Positions 16,909 to 29,116 of a DNA stretch of 64,000 bases are shown piece by piece; positions within the stretch are counted from its first letter, which is position 1, and each line of letters starts with the position of its first letter. The position numbers and the translations under genes are program-made. Origin of the DNA: Rhodoluna limnophila (GTDB taxonomy: Bacteria; Actinomycetota; Actinomycetes; Actinomycetales; Microbacteriaceae); assembly GCF_005845365.1 (NCBI RefSeq), contig NZ_CP040509.1, positions 1,116,001 to 1,180,000 on the forward strand, read 5' to 3'. The notes under the pieces were generated by a model. That model did no database searches, was not told the DNA's origin, and was given only the letters and a program-made list of their open reading frames with translations.

Positions 16909-18113
16909 TGGCGAACCGGGACCTCGTTGCGAAGGCCAAAGAATCCGAGTAGCGCAGCAGCAATCAGCAAGATTGACATAAAGGTTCCGACACCCTGAAC
17001 ATCGGCACCAAATACGATGCTGGTTAGCGGGGCGGCCATTGCGCCAAACAGTGACGTCGCAAAACCATTGAGGCCGGCAGCAACGCCAGCTCGCTCGGCA
17101 TGCTCACGCATGGCCATCCCCATGATGTTTGCCATGGTGAAGCCCATCACTGAAACCGCAAGGGCGTAACCAACGATGGTGAGCACCAAGCTGTGAATCT
17201 CGAACACGTTGATGGTGATCATTACAGCCGCAGCTAGCAAAGCTTGCGCCAAGCCGTAGCGCATCAGGCTGATACTCGAGACGTACTTCAAGAGGTAGCG
17301 GTTTAGAGAGTTTGCACCAAACATGATGACCGTGACCATGGCAAAGGCATAAGTGTATTCAGTTGGTGTAAGCCCAAACCCCTGCTGAAGTGCAAAAGGT
17401 GCGCCAGCGATGAAACTGGCTACTGAACCGAACAGCAACCCACCGAGCAGAATCAAAACCACAAAGCGCGAGTCACGAAGCACGTGCCCCCACGCGGTGA
17501 AGGTTGCTTTGAAACTGAGCTCACTGCGTGACTCGATCGGCAAACTCTCAGGCAGGTAGGCCGCTACGAAGGCCATGACCGCCGCTCCCATGAAAGCCAA
17601 GAAAATAAAGACGATGTGCCAGTCGCCGAATAGCAAGAGTTGGCCGCCAACCAAAGGCGCTACCACCGGAGCAAGACTAGATATTGCCGCCTGCGTTGAG
17701 TAAAGCTTTGCCGCGTTATCACCGGTGGCCATATCGCGAATAAATGCGTTGACAATCACAAAGCCGGCAGCCGCCGAGAATCCAAGAATGAATCTGGCTA
17801 TGACCATCCAGGTGACGTCAGCTGCAGAAAGACAGGCCAATGAGGCCACGATGAAAACTGAAAGTGCAATTATTAGCGGGCGCCTGCGACCGAGTGCATC
17901 AGTGATTGGACCAACCAGGACCTGACCAAATGCCATGCCCAGAAGGCTGGCAGTAATGGTCAGTTGAACCATGGTTTCGGTGGTGCTGAAGTAAAGAATT
18001 AGGGCCGGAAGCGCCGGAAGATACATGTCAAATTGAAACGGACCTAGGGCTGAAATAAGACCCATGGTCGCGGCTTGACGCTTTTTTATCGCAGGCATTC
18101 GTGTTAAAACCAT
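16905..18113 (-). CDS. MFS drug efflux transporter, Bcr/CflA type
   Basis: A 402-residue membrane protein with about twelve transmembrane helices. MGLISALGPFQFDMYLPALPAL is the first helix signature of the DHA1 Bcr/CflA family, with Asp and Pro residues for proton coupling, followed by motif A (GQVLVGPITDALGRRRPL) and motif C-like GFSAAAGFVIVNAFIRDM. The second half contains GFTMANIMGMAMREHAERAGVAAGLNGF, typical of the family. Such carriers export drugs, dipeptides or siderophore-like compounds by proton antiport; no substrate can be named. ATG 18113 is 21 bases downstream of hrpA on the same strand, without a terminator between them, so it may be the last gene of the katG run. ATG 18098 is an alternative start. 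Confidence 0.9.
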   Translation of the reverse strand: MVLTRMPAIKKRQAATMGLISALGPFQFDMYLPALPALILYFSTTETMVQLTITASLLGMAFGQVLVGPITDALGRRRPLIIALSVFIVASLACLSAADVTWMVIARFILGFSAAAGFVIVNAFIRDMATGDNAAKLYSTQAAISSLAPVVAPLVGGQLLLFGDWHIVFIFLAFMGAAVMAFVAAYLPESLPIESRSELSFKATFTAWGHVLRDSRFVVLILLGGLLFGSVASFIAGAPFALQQGFGLTPTEYTYAFAMVTVIMFGANSLNRYLLKYVSSISLMRYGLAQALLAAAVMITINVFEIHSLVLTIVGYALAVSVMGFTMANIMGMAMREHAERAGVAAGLNGFATSLFGAMAAPLTSIVFGADVQGVGTFMSILLIAAALLGFFGLRNEVPVRH

Positions 18114-18134
18114 TCAATTGACAGTTTTATTCCG

Positions 18135-21100
18135 TTAAGACAAAACTTTTTTAATTCTTTGCACCGATGCAGATTCGGCTGTGCCCAGAGATTGAGCAAA
18201 GAGGCTAATTCTAAACTCTTCGATGAGCCAACGGGCTGCCACCAACTTTTCTGACGCACCTGCCTTTAGCGGAAAGGTTCCACCGGCAAAAACGTAAAGG
18301 CCAACAGCTTGGTCCAATTCGGCCGTGGCCTGTCGATCGCGAACCGAATTCTCGATCAATTTATCCATGCGCTGTTTGATTGCCTGCAGGTAGACCACCA
18401 GGCGCGGCAACCGATCAAGCCCAACTGAACTGACAAACTTTGGCTGAATGAGCTCGGCAACATGGGCCTTTTCAGCTGTGAGCACTGACAAGAAATCAAA
18501 CGACTTGACTTCACCGATGGCCTTATTTGCCTCGCGCGCTGCGACAGCAATCTTGGTAACCAGCGCAGAAACCTCGAATGCCTGCTCGACAATAATTGCC
18601 GAAACCGCATCTCTGATCTGCTCAAATTCTCGTTTGGTAAAGATTCGCCCAGTTGGCTCAAACCGCCGAATTTCTCGCTCAGCAACAGCAGCAATCACGT
18701 CATCGATGAATGCGTTGAAGTTTGGGTACGGCAATCCGGAAATCGCCAGCTTTTCATTTTGCGCCAGGTGAGATTCAACGTATTTTGCTGGGCTGGCAAT
18801 TGCGCCAACAACCAATGCAACAACTCCACGGATGTGGTGCAACGACTGCTCTGATTCGGTTGAAAAGAGCCTGATATTCACGCCATCGTGTGCGGCAACC
18901 AGCGCCGGAAAAGCTCGAACAACATTATTGCCGTGCTTCGACTCGATGCTTTTCTCGAGAGATTCAAAGTCCCAAGCCTTGAGACCATCTCGCTCAATTG
19001 GCGAGTGGACTTTCTCAACGACCTGGGCCACGGCTCCGCGACCACTTTCAGCGTGCTTGTCCTGGAGCGCCAAGAGATCTGTTCCGAGACCCAAGGTTCG
19101 CCCACCAGCATCAACCACGCGATATGTCATTTTGAGCGCAGTAGGCAGTTTGCTAAAGTCAAAATCGGTTGCGTCAATCTTGGTGCCACTCAGTTGCTGA
19201 AGCGTTTTGGCTAGCGTAGTCAGCAAACTTCCGGTGGGCTCAGCTGGCAAGACAGCCAGGGCTTTTGCCGCCCAGTCAGCTGCCGGCACAACGTTGCGGC
19301 GAATAGCCTTTGGCAGCGACCTCAGCAACTCTGTCACCAATTCGGCACGCATGCCCGGCACCAGCCAATCAAATTCGTCTGACCTTAGGCTAGCCAACAG
19401 CGGCAGCGGCACATCAACCGTGACTCCATCATCGGTGGCACCGGGCTCAAACCGGTAGCGCAACTTCAACTGCTGACCATTGTGCAGCCACTCACGAGGG
19501 TGCTCATTCTCATCAGGTTTGGCAGAATCTTCACCCAAAAGCAGTTCTCGGGTCATAGTCAAAAGCTCTGGGGTCTCGTGCTTGGCCTTGCGCCACCAAC
19601 CCTCAAAATTGCGAGTCGAGAAAACCTCTGCCGGGATCCGCTCGAGATAGAAACGGTAAATGTCGTCTTCGTCCGGTGCCAACTGCGGCTTGCGGGCCCG
19701 ATCTGCATTGGCTTCAAGCTGCTTAATAAGCGCGCGATTATTTCGGTCAAATGCCTGCTTTGAGTCCCACTCCCCCAAAACCAATGCGTGCCGAATAAAT
19801 AATTCGTGGCAGAGCGAAGCGTCGATTCGTGAATACTGCATGCGCCGAGACACCACGATTGGCACACCAAACAGCATCACACGCTCGTAGGCAACTACCG
19901 AGCCTTGAGATTTTTCCCAATGCGGTTCGCTGTAACTTCTCCGAACCAAATTTCCGGCCAACGGCTCAGCCCAAGCCGGATCAATCGCCGCGTTCATCCG
20001 GGCAAAAAGACGGCTGGTTTCAACCAACTCAGCGCTCATGATGGCAGCCGGTGCTTTTTTGGCAACGGTGGACCCCGGGAAGATCACGAATTTCTTGCCG
20101 TTAGACCCTAGGTATTCACTCGACCCCTTCGCGGGCTTTGACGCGCCACCCTTTGCAAGGTCGGCACCCTTTTTCTCGGTGAGCTGGCGCAAACCAATCT
20201 GGCTCAACAGGCCGGCAAGCAAACTCTTATGAATGCCATCTGGGTCAACTTTTGGACTACCGACAACTAGATCAAGAGGCTTGGCAATTGACTTGAGCTG
20301 ACGAATCAGGTCTTGCCACTCGCGCACTCGAAGGTAGTTGAGGTACTCATTTTTACAAAGCCGCCTAAACGCCGATGAAGACAGTTTCTGCTGCTGTTCC
20401 TCTAGGTAGTTCCAAAGGTTTAGCAGGCTCAAAAAATCGCTGGTTGGGTCGGCAAATCTGGCGTGCGCCAAATCTGCTTGCGGCCGCTTTGCCAGCGGGC
20501 GCTCACGCGGGTCTTGGATGGTTAACCCGGCCACGATAATCATGACCTCACGCACCAAGCCAAAGTTTTTAGACTCCAAAAGCATGCGGGCAAACCTTGG
20601 CTCCATTGGCAGGCGGGCAAGGCTGCGGCCAATCGGGGTAAGCCGGATATTCTTGCCCTTGGCATCATCAACCGCACCCAACTCTGCCAATAAACCAAGA
20701 CCATCTTTAATACCCCTTGGGTCAGGGGGTTGCAAAAACGGAAATTGAGTGATGTCGCCAAGACCCAGATTGGCCGCCTGCAAAATTACTGAGGCAAGAT
20801 TGGTGCGCAAAATCTCTGGGTCAGTAAACGCTGGTCGGGATTCAAAATCATCCTCGCCGTACAGACGGATAACCACACCCGGGCTGGTGCGGCCGGCACG
20901 ACCGGCACGCTGATTGGCGCTGGCTTGCGAGATTGCCTCAATTGGCAGTCGCTGCACCTTAGCTTTTGGGCTGTACCTGGAGATTCGGGCAGTACCGGCA
21001 TCAATCACGTACTTGATGTTCGGAATCGTGAGGCTGGTCTCGGCAACGTTCGTGGCCAAAATAATTCGGCGGCGCAAGCCAACCAACTTGCTTTTTTCAA

Positions 21101-21941
21101 ACACGCGATGCTGCTCGGCGGCGCTGAGTCGACCATAGAGCGGCAGAACTTCGGTTCCCTTGACCAAAGTTCCGTTGGTGATGCTGCCCTCGATTGCATC
21201 CTGCGCATCGCGAATCTCAGACTCTCCCGACAAGAAAACAAGCGTGTCTCCCTCGGGCTCAGCCTGAAGCTCTTTTAGCCCACGGATGATGCCATCGATG
21301 TAATCAGATGCCGTGGTTTCTTCATCCGGGTCAGTGTCATCGTGTGCCTCGCGAGCGGTCGGCCGATAGCGCACCTCGATGGGGTAGGTGCGGCCAGAAA
21401 CTTCGATAATCGGAGCTCCGCCAAAGTGATTACTAAAAGACTCAGGATCAATTGTGGCCGACGTAATGATGACTTTGAGGTCGGGCCGCTTTGGCAGCAA
21501 CTGCTTGATGTAGCCGAGCAGAAAGTCGATGTTCAGGCTGCGCTCGTGGGCCTCATCAATGATGATGGTGTCGTACTGCTCAAGCTTGCGGTGACGCTGC
21601 ATTGAGTTGAGCAAAATGCCATCGGTCATTACCTTGACTTTGGTCTCTGCGCTTACTTTGTCGGTAAACCTAACCTGATAGCCAACCACGCCACCCAAGT
21701 CAACTTTGAGCTCTTCGGCTATGCGCTCGGCTACCGCACGTGCTGCAATTCTTCGCGGCTGAGTGTGGGCAATGCTGGTGCGGCCAAGCTCGAGACACAT
21801 TTTTGGAATCTGGGTGGTCTTACCCGAACCGGTTGCGCCGGCAATAACCACAACCTGATGATTGCGAATGGCCTCAAGAATTTCATCTCTGCGCTGACTA
21901 ACCGGTAGGTCAGCCGGGTAGCTAATTTGCAGCTCAACCAT
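18135..21941 (-). CDS. hrpA: ATP-dependent RNA helicase HrpA
   Basis: A 1,268-residue DEAH-box helicase. Motif I is GATGSGKTTQIPK (Lys41), motif II DEAH, motif III SATID, then VFLSGESEIRD, NVAETSLTIPNIKYVID and motif VI QRAGRAGRTSPG, all in the first 400 residues. The HA2/ratchet and OB regions follow, and the C-terminal half (from about 650) is the HrpA-specific DUF3418 region (ERIPAEVFSTRNFEGWWRK, YRVVDAGGRTLGLGTDL). Length is typical of full HrpA. HrpA unwinds RNA and has been linked to mRNA processing and ribosome rescue in E. coli. Its ATG overlaps the DUF3817 stop in a TAATG junction. Confidence 0.95.
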   Translation of the reverse strand: MVELQISYPADLPVSQRRDEILEAIRNHQVVVIAGATGSGKTTQIPKMCLELGRTSIAHTQPRRIAARAVAERIAEELKVDLGGVVGYQVRFTDKVSAETKVKVMTDGILLNSMQRHRKLEQYDTIIIDEAHERSLNIDFLLGYIKQLLPKRPDLKVIITSATIDPESFSNHFGGAPIIEVSGRTYPIEVRYRPTAREAHDDTDPDEETTASDYIDGIIRGLKELQAEPEGDTLVFLSGESEIRDAQDAIEGSITNGTLVKGTEVLPLYGRLSAAEQHRVFEKSKLVGLRRRIILATNVAETSLTIPNIKYVIDAGTARISRYSPKAKVQRLPIEAISQASANQRAGRAGRTSPGVVIRLYGEDDFESRPAFTDPEILRTNLASVILQAANLGLGDITQFPFLQPPDPRGIKDGLGLLAELGAVDDAKGKNIRLTPIGRSLARLPMEPRFARMLLESKNFGLVREVMIIVAGLTIQDPRERPLAKRPQADLAHARFADPTSDFLSLLNLWNYLEEQQQKLSSSAFRRLCKNEYLNYLRVREWQDLIRQLKSIAKPLDLVVGSPKVDPDGIHKSLLAGLLSQIGLRQLTEKKGADLAKGGASKPAKGSSEYLGSNGKKFVIFPGSTVAKKAPAAIMSAELVETSRLFARMNAAIDPAWAEPLAGNLVRRSYSEPHWEKSQGSVVAYERVMLFGVPIVVSRRMQYSRIDASLCHELFIRHALVLGEWDSKQAFDRNNRALIKQLEANADRARKPQLAPDEDDIYRFYLERIPAEVFSTRNFEGWWRKAKHETPELLTMTRELLLGEDSAKPDENEHPREWLHNGQQLKLRYRFEPGATDDGVTVDVPLPLLASLRSDEFDWLVPGMRAELVTELLRSLPKAIRRNVVPAADWAAKALAVLPAEPTGSLLTTLAKTLQQLSGTKIDATDFDFSKLPTALKMTYRVVDAGGRTLGLGTDLLALQDKHAESGRGAVAQVVEKVHSPIERDGLKAWDFESLEKSIESKHGNNVVRAFPALVAAHDGVNIRLFSTESEQSLHHIRGVVALVVGAIASPAKYVESHLAQNEKLAISGLPYPNFNAFIDDVIAAVAEREIRRFEPTGRIFTKREFEQIRDAVSAIIVEQAFEVSALVTKIAVAAREANKAIGEVKSFDFLSVLTAEKAHVAELIQPKFVSSVGLDRLPRLVVYLQAIKQRMDKLIENSVRDRQATAELDQAVGLYVFAGGTFPLKAGASEKLVAARWLIEEFRISLFAQSLGTAESASVQRIKKVLS

Positions 21942-22414
21942 TAGTCATTAGCGGTCCAGCCACCGGGCGGGCCGATCAAAAGCAACATCGCAAAGATAAC
22001 GACCACTCCCAAAAGCAGAGTCGCGGTAAGCACAAACGGGCGCAAAATAAACCAGCGGTAGAGGCGGTCAAACCAGTGGTCATCACGGGCATCACCTGAA
22101 TGTTCGCGACGCCAGTCACCCTTCAACCTTCCGGTGCGTTCAACCTGCTTTTCAAACGGGATGGTCGCGTACGGCACAATCGCTAGTGCAACTGCCAAGA
22201 CAGTTCTCGCCAGACCCCATCGCTGGTTTACACCGACAAGTGCAGAAACAAATGCGTAGCCCAAGAACACAGCTCCGTGAATGCCACCGACCACTGTCAC
22301 CACCGGATCCGGGGCACCGAGCCAGGCCTTTGCTGCCAAACCAGATAGAAGTAGGGTCCAAGTAACACCTTCGCTCAGTGCAAAGGCGCGAAAAAGGCTG
22401 CGAGGTGAGATCAT
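21941..22414 (-). CDS. DUF3817 membrane protein
   Basis: A 157-residue protein with four hydrophobic segments: about residues 8-30, 38-60, 68-86 and 128-150. SLFRAFALSEGVTWTLLL, DPVVTVVGGIHGAVFLGYAF and LAIVPYATIPFEKQV are the characteristic DUF3817 blocks (HGxxF and PFExxV). The family is widespread in actinobacteria and has no established activity. A soluble basic loop (GRLKGDWRREHSGD) precedes the last helix. ATG 22414 is six bases after TAGACT, so a leaderless transcript can start here even though mmpL lies 35 bases upstream on the same strand. The stop overlaps the hrpA start by one base. Confidence 0.85.
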   Translation of the reverse strand: MISPRSLFRAFALSEGVTWTLLLSGLAAKAWLGAPDPVVTVVGGIHGAVFLGYAFVSALVGVNQRWGLARTVLAVALAIVPYATIPFEKQVERTGRLKGDWRREHSGDARDDHWFDRLYRWFILRPFVLTATLLLGVVVIFAMLLLIGPPGGWTAND

Positions 22415-22420
22415 GCTTTC

Positions 22421-22426
22421 AGTCTA
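22421..22426 (-). promoter_or_regulatory. -10 box of a probable leaderless promoter (DUF3817-hrpA)
   Basis: TAGACT on the minus strand ends six bases before ATG 22414, within the 35-base gap after mmpL. It would provide an internal promoter for DUF3817 and hrpA. Confidence 0.5.
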
Positions 22427-22449
22427 ATTACCGCACCGGCGGAGGCCGG

Positions 22450-24917
22450 TTAGTGAATGTGACTGCGCTCGAGCTTTGCGCCCTCTACGTCAACATCGGG
22501 CATGATGCGGTCAAGCCACTTTGGTAGCCACCAGGCTTTGTCTCCCAGCAAGGACATTACTGCCGGAACCAGGATTAGGCGCACTAGGAATGCATCAATC
22601 AAGACACCGACTGCCAAGCCAAACCCGATTGGTCGGACCGAGGTTACGTGCGAGAACGCGAAGCCTCCGAATACGGTGATCATGATGATTGCAGCGGCAA
22701 CGACCACGGCACGACCCAGGTGAATTCCCTGATCGATCGCCTCGCGCGCAGACTTGCCGTGCACGTAGGCCTCACGCATTCCTGAAACTAGGAACAACTG
22801 GTAATCCATGGCTAGGCCAAACAAAATACCGATCAGCATGGTTGGCAAGAAGCTCAGGATTGGACCTGGGTTGTGAATGTCGAACAGGAACCCGAGCCAA
22901 CCCCATTGGTGAACAGCGACTACAGCACCGAGTGTTGCAAACACAGTTAGCAAGAAGCCGAGGCTAGCAATGATTGGCACTGCGATTGACCTGAAAACCA
23001 AAGTCATTAGCAGAATCGAGAGCAACAAAACCGTACCGAGGTAAATCGGCAAAGCGTCATTGAGCTTCTGGGAAATATCGATGTTGGTGGCGGTAATTCC
23101 GGTAACACCGAGTTCAGCATCGTACTTCGCAGCAAAATCTGCCTCAAGCCCACGGATGTCGCGAACCAGGTTTTCAGTCTCGATAGTGGACGGGCCTTCA
23201 CTCGGCACCACCGAGAAAATCAGAGTCTTTGCATCATCTGAAACCCCACCCGGAACCACAGCCGATACGTTTTCGAGAGCGATTAGGTCGCCAGCAATTG
23301 CGGCCTGCAGCTCAAGCTGCGCGTCGTCATCAAGGGCAAAATCTACGGTTGCCACGCTGATGATTTGACCGTTGGCACCTTCACCGAAAGCCTCAGTGGT
23401 GAGGGTGTAAGCGCGGTAGGCAGTGCTGTCAGTCGGCTCAGAACCTCCGTCAGGCAAACCCAGTCGCATACTCGATGAAGGCAAGGCAACCACGGCCAAA
23501 ATCACGCCGGCAAACAGCAGAGCCAGCCAAGGGTGTTTAGCCGCCCATACCGACTTCTTCGAAGCACCGCTCTCCATCGCAGCGTGAAGATCCTCGGCAC
23601 TGTGCGCCGGCTTTACGCTCTCAAGCGTCAGACGCTCTTTTTTGCTCAAGATTCGCATGCCAACCAAGCGCAGCATCGCCGGGGTAAAGGTGAGTGCAGC
23701 GGCAACTGAAATCAGAATCGCGATGGCACCCATCGAGCCCATCATTCCGAGGAACCCAATACCTGTGAGATTCAGCGCAACTAGAGCAATAACCACGGTT
23801 AGCCCGGCAAACAAAACCGCGTTACCCGATGTTCCGTTAGCGAGCGCGATTGAGTCGACTAGCGGCATACCCGTCTTCAGCTGACGGCGGTGGCGGTTCA
23901 AAACAAAGAGCGAGTAATCGATGCCCACAGCAAGACCCAACATCACACCCAGAATCGGTGTGGTTGAAGTCATTTCAATTTGCGAGGCAAGCGCAAGAGT
24001 CAGCGCAGCAGAAATGCCAACACCCAAGATGGCCGACAACACCGGCAAACCCGCACCGATAAATGTGCCGAGCATTACGAACAACACGATTGCTGCAATC
24101 AGCAAGCCAACAACTTCGCCGACACCCAGAATTCCGGACAGCGACTGGCTGAGGTCTTGCGAAACTTCTACCTGAACAGAACCCAGATCGGCATTAGCCA
24201 GCAAGTCTGTCGCGGCTGTAATCTGCGGCTTTTCAATTTGTGAGAGTGGGGCGTCAAAATAGATTGAAGCCAAAGCAACCTGGCCGTCTGCCGAAACGGT
24301 GCCAAAGTTCTCGGCGGCATCAAGCAGTTGCTCACCAAACTCAAGTTTTGGCAGATTCTTTTCAATTTCGGCCAAGCCATTGTCAATCTGCTGTTGCCCG
24401 GCAGCCAATTTGGCGGCCATCATTTCAACTTGAGCCGGCGGCAACATAGCCTTAGCCGCTTCAAGGCCGGCTAGTCCTTCATCGATTGCGGTTTGCGCCT
24501 TTTCTAGCTCAACGCGTGCAGCATCAATTTCGGCGTAGCCATCGATGATTTCTTGACGGCTGGCATCAAGTGAAGCCTGGGTCTCAAAGGGGTTCAAAGT
24601 GTCGGCCACGCTAGGCAGCTTGGCTACCTCGGCCAGCACGTCCGTGATTGCGTCTTTTTCAGCCTGCGTGAAAGCCACCCCATCAGCTGCGTGAAAGACC
24701 ACCTGACCAGAGCCACGACTTGCCTCAGGGAACGACTTTTTGAGCTCGTCGATAACCAGCTGAGATTCAATGCCTGCGATAGAAAGGCTGGTTGAGAGCT
24801 TGGCGTTGGCGGCAACCGCTAAGCCACCCACCGATGCCAAAATTAGCAACCATGAAACCACAATGAGCCAGGCGCGCTTGGCTGAGAACCGACCGAGTCG
24901 GTATAACAGTTCAGCCA

Positions 24918-24918
<1 letters not shown>
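22450..24918 (-). CDS. MMPL family RND transporter
   Basis: An 822-residue RND-type membrane protein: a first helix at about 14-34 (AWLIVVSWLLILASVGGLAVA), a large extracytoplasmic loop, five clustered helices (about 255-425), then the same plan repeated in the second half. The first loop has a coiled-coil hairpin (about 110-195) with repeated AxxxLxxG patterns (DEGLAGLEAAKAML, GQQQIDNGLAEIEKNL), a feature of YdfJ-type MMPL proteins. Conserved VGIDYSLFVLNRHRRQ and GLAMDYQLFLVSGMREAYVHG carry the Asp-Tyr pairs used for proton relay. Members export lipids, antibiotics or surfactants; the substrate is unknown. The start overlaps the katG stop in a TAATG junction, so it is coupled to katG. Confidence 0.9.
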
Positions 24919-27116
<2,198 letters not shown>

Positions 27117-27213
27117 TTACAACCTCAACTATTTGATTCTCGGGCTTACAAGGGTTAGCCAACCGCTCTGATTAAGCCGGTATTCCCAACGGCATCCCAG
27201 ATTCACACTGACT

Positions 27214-27219
27214 TAGACT
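27214..27219 (+). promoter_or_regulatory. -10 box, probable leaderless promoter of the Imm-5-like gene
   Basis: TAGACT ends seven bases before ATG 27227, within one base of the spacing seen at the other leaderless starts in the window. Confidence 0.45.
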
Positions 27220-27226
27220 GCAGTTC

Positions 27227-27565
27227 ATGAAACTTCCAGACACCGATCACCTCATCGCGGCCGAGGAGTCTTTGGCCGAGGCTGAATCGGTGTTGAAAAT
27301 TTTTGAACGAGCCGAACCACATGACTTGCGACCGCGAGAAGCCCTAGCTGCGCTGCGGCTTTGGATGCGTGGCGAATTGGCAGTTGGACCAGTGCGAGAT
27401 GCGGCTTTTGCTGCTCACGCCGCGGCACGAGAAACCACGAACGAGGCGGCCCGATTTGCCGCCCGAACCTGCGGTCAAGCGGCATCAGTCGCCCACGTTG
27501 TTACCCACAGCTGGCACGTCAAGCGATACGCCGATAAAGCACGCGAATCTGCTGCCATTCTTTGA
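27227..27565 (+). CDS. Imm-5-like putative immunity protein
   Basis: A 112-residue, Ala-rich, all-helical protein. PREALAALRLWMRGELAVGPVRDAAFAAHAAARE and FAARTCGQAASVAHVVTHSWHVKRYADKA fit the Imm-5-like family, whose members are short helical proteins with a conserved AAHAAAR and AxxHVxTH pattern, named after putative immunity proteins of polymorphic toxin systems. No toxin gene is adjacent: katG is divergent on one side and gnd follows after 34 bases on the other. It is therefore either an orphan immunity-like protein or a member with a different, housekeeping role. ATG 27227 is supported by the -10 box just upstream. Confidence 0.65.
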   Translation: MKLPDTDHLIAAEESLAEAESVLKIFERAEPHDLRPREALAALRLWMRGELAVGPVRDAAFAAHAAARETTNEAARFAARTCGQAASVAHVVTHSWHVKRYADKARESAAIL

Positions 27566-27599
27566 TATTGTTGAAGCAAACAACCATCTAAAGGAAAAC

Positions 27600-29048
27600 A
27601 TGACCGCACAGGCAAACATCGGAGTCGTTGGACTCGCAGTAATGGGTTCAAACTTGGCTCGCAACCTTGCAAGCCGCGAGGGCAACACCGTTGCCGTTTA
27701 CAACCGCTCATTCGAGCGCACTGAGCTGCTTATCAACGAGCACCCAGAAGCAGGCTTCATTGCATCAGAGACCATCGATGAGTTTGTTGCCTCATTGGCC
27801 AAGCCACGCACTGCCATCATCATGGTTCAGGCAGGCAAGGGCACCGATGCAGTTATTTCACAGCTAACCGAGCGTTTTGAGCCAGGCGACATCATCGTTG
27901 ACGGTGGTAACGCACTATTCACCGACACCATCCGTCGTGAAAAAGAAGTTTCAGACAAGGGCATCAACTTTGTTGGCGCAGGTATCTCAGGCGGTGAAGA
28001 AGGCGCTCTAAAGGGTCCATCAATCATGCCTGGTGGTTCAGCCGAGGCGTACAAGACTCTTGGCCCAATCCTGGCTTCAATCGCAGCAATTGCTGAGGGT
28101 GAGCCATGTGTTACCCACGTTGGCACCGATGGTGCTGGCCACTTTGTAAAGATGATCCACAACGGCATCGAGTACGCCGACATGCAGCTAATTGCTGAGG
28201 CCTACGACATCCTTCGTCAGGCCGGCGCCTACAGCCCAGCCGAGATCGCAGAGATTTTCACCGAGTGGAACAAGGGTGACCTGGAGTCATTCCTAATCGA
28301 GATCACCGCTGAGGTTCTAAAGCAGGTTGATGCCAAGACCGGCAAGCCATTGGTTGATGTAATTCTTGACCAGGCTGGCTCAAAGGGAACCGGTGTTTGG
28401 ACAGTTCAGACCGCATTGAACCTTGGAACCCCGGTTTCAGGTATTGCCGAGGCAGTATTCGCGCGCTCACTTTCATCTCAGGCATCACAGCGTGCCGCAG
28501 TTGACGGCCTGCCAGCCGACGCAACCGAGTGGTCAGTAGAAGACAAGGCTGCGTTTGTTGAAGACGTTCGTCGTGCGCTTTACGCTTCAAAGTTGGTTGC
28601 CTACGCTCAGGGCTTCGACGCAATTCGCGCCGGCGCCAAGGAGTACAACTGGGACATCAACCTAGGTGCAGTTTCAAAGATCTGGCGCGGCGGCTGCATC
28701 ATCCGTGCCCAGTTCTTGAACCGCATTGCTGACGCCTACGGTAAGAACGCTGAACTTCAGTCACTGATCTTCGACCCTTACTTCAAGCAGGCAGTTGCTG
28801 AGTCAGTTTCATCATGGCGCACCGTGGTTTCAAAGGCTTCACTGGCTGGTATTCCGGTTCCGGCTTTTGCATCGTCACTTTCTTACTACGATGGCCTGCG
28901 TTCACCACGCTTGTCAGCCGCTTTGGTTCAGGGTCAGCGCGACTTCTTTGGTGCTCACACCTACAAGCGCGTTGACATGGATGGAACCTTCCACACCCTT
29001 TGGTCAGGCGACCGCTCAGAGGTTGAACAGGCTCCAAGCACCCACTAA
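27600..29048 (+). CDS. gnd: 6-phosphogluconate dehydrogenase, decarboxylating
   Basis: Oxidative pentose-phosphate enzyme converting 6-phosphogluconate to ribulose 5-phosphate with release of CO2 and NADPH. The 482-residue length is that of the long bacterial/eukaryotic form. It has the nucleotide fold IGVVGLAVMGSNLARNLA, VDGGNALFTDTIRRE, the substrate-binding GAGISGGEEGALKGPSIMPGG, the catalytic Lys in HFVKMIHNGIEYADMQ and the C-terminal FHTLWSGDRSE tail. ATG 27600 with AAAGGA upstream is chosen; the frame stays open further upstream to 27369 but that part overlaps the Imm-5-like gene and encodes no family sequence. A strong terminator follows. Codons are strongly biased, as expected for a highly expressed enzyme. 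Confidence 0.97.
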   Translation: MTAQANIGVVGLAVMGSNLARNLASREGNTVAVYNRSFERTELLINEHPEAGFIASETIDEFVASLAKPRTAIIMVQAGKGTDAVISQLTERFEPGDIIVDGGNALFTDTIRREKEVSDKGINFVGAGISGGEEGALKGPSIMPGGSAEAYKTLGPILASIAAIAEGEPCVTHVGTDGAGHFVKMIHNGIEYADMQLIAEAYDILRQAGAYSPAEIAEIFTEWNKGDLESFLIEITAEVLKQVDAKTGKPLVDVILDQAGSKGTGVWTVQTALNLGTPVSGIAEAVFARSLSSQASQRAAVDGLPADATEWSVEDKAAFVEDVRRALYASKLVAYAQGFDAIRAGAKEYNWDINLGAVSKIWRGGCIIRAQFLNRIADAYGKNAELQSLIFDPYFKQAVAESVSSWRTVVSKASLAGIPVPAFASSLSYYDGLRSPRLSAALVQGQRDFFGAHTYKRVDMDGTFHTLWSGDRSEVEQAPSTH

Positions 29049-29070
29049 TTCGAGGCTTCATGCCACAGCA

Positions 29071-29107
29071 AGAAAACCCGGTCGAGCAATCGACCGGGTT
29101 TTCTTTT
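29071..29107. terminator. Bidirectional rho-independent terminator between gnd and the convergent dehydrogenase gene
   Basis: AGAAAACCCGGTCGA and its exact complement form a 15-bp stem around a GCAA tetraloop, with T-runs on both strands. It serves gnd on the plus strand and the gene ending at 29117 on the minus strand. Confidence 0.93.
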
Positions 29108-29116
29108 ACTAAGGAA

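Noticed and set aside
27369-27599. Upstream extension of gnd by 77 codons
   Set aside because: It overlaps the Imm-5-like gene and has no gnd family sequence; ATG 27600 has a good binding site and the conserved N-terminus.
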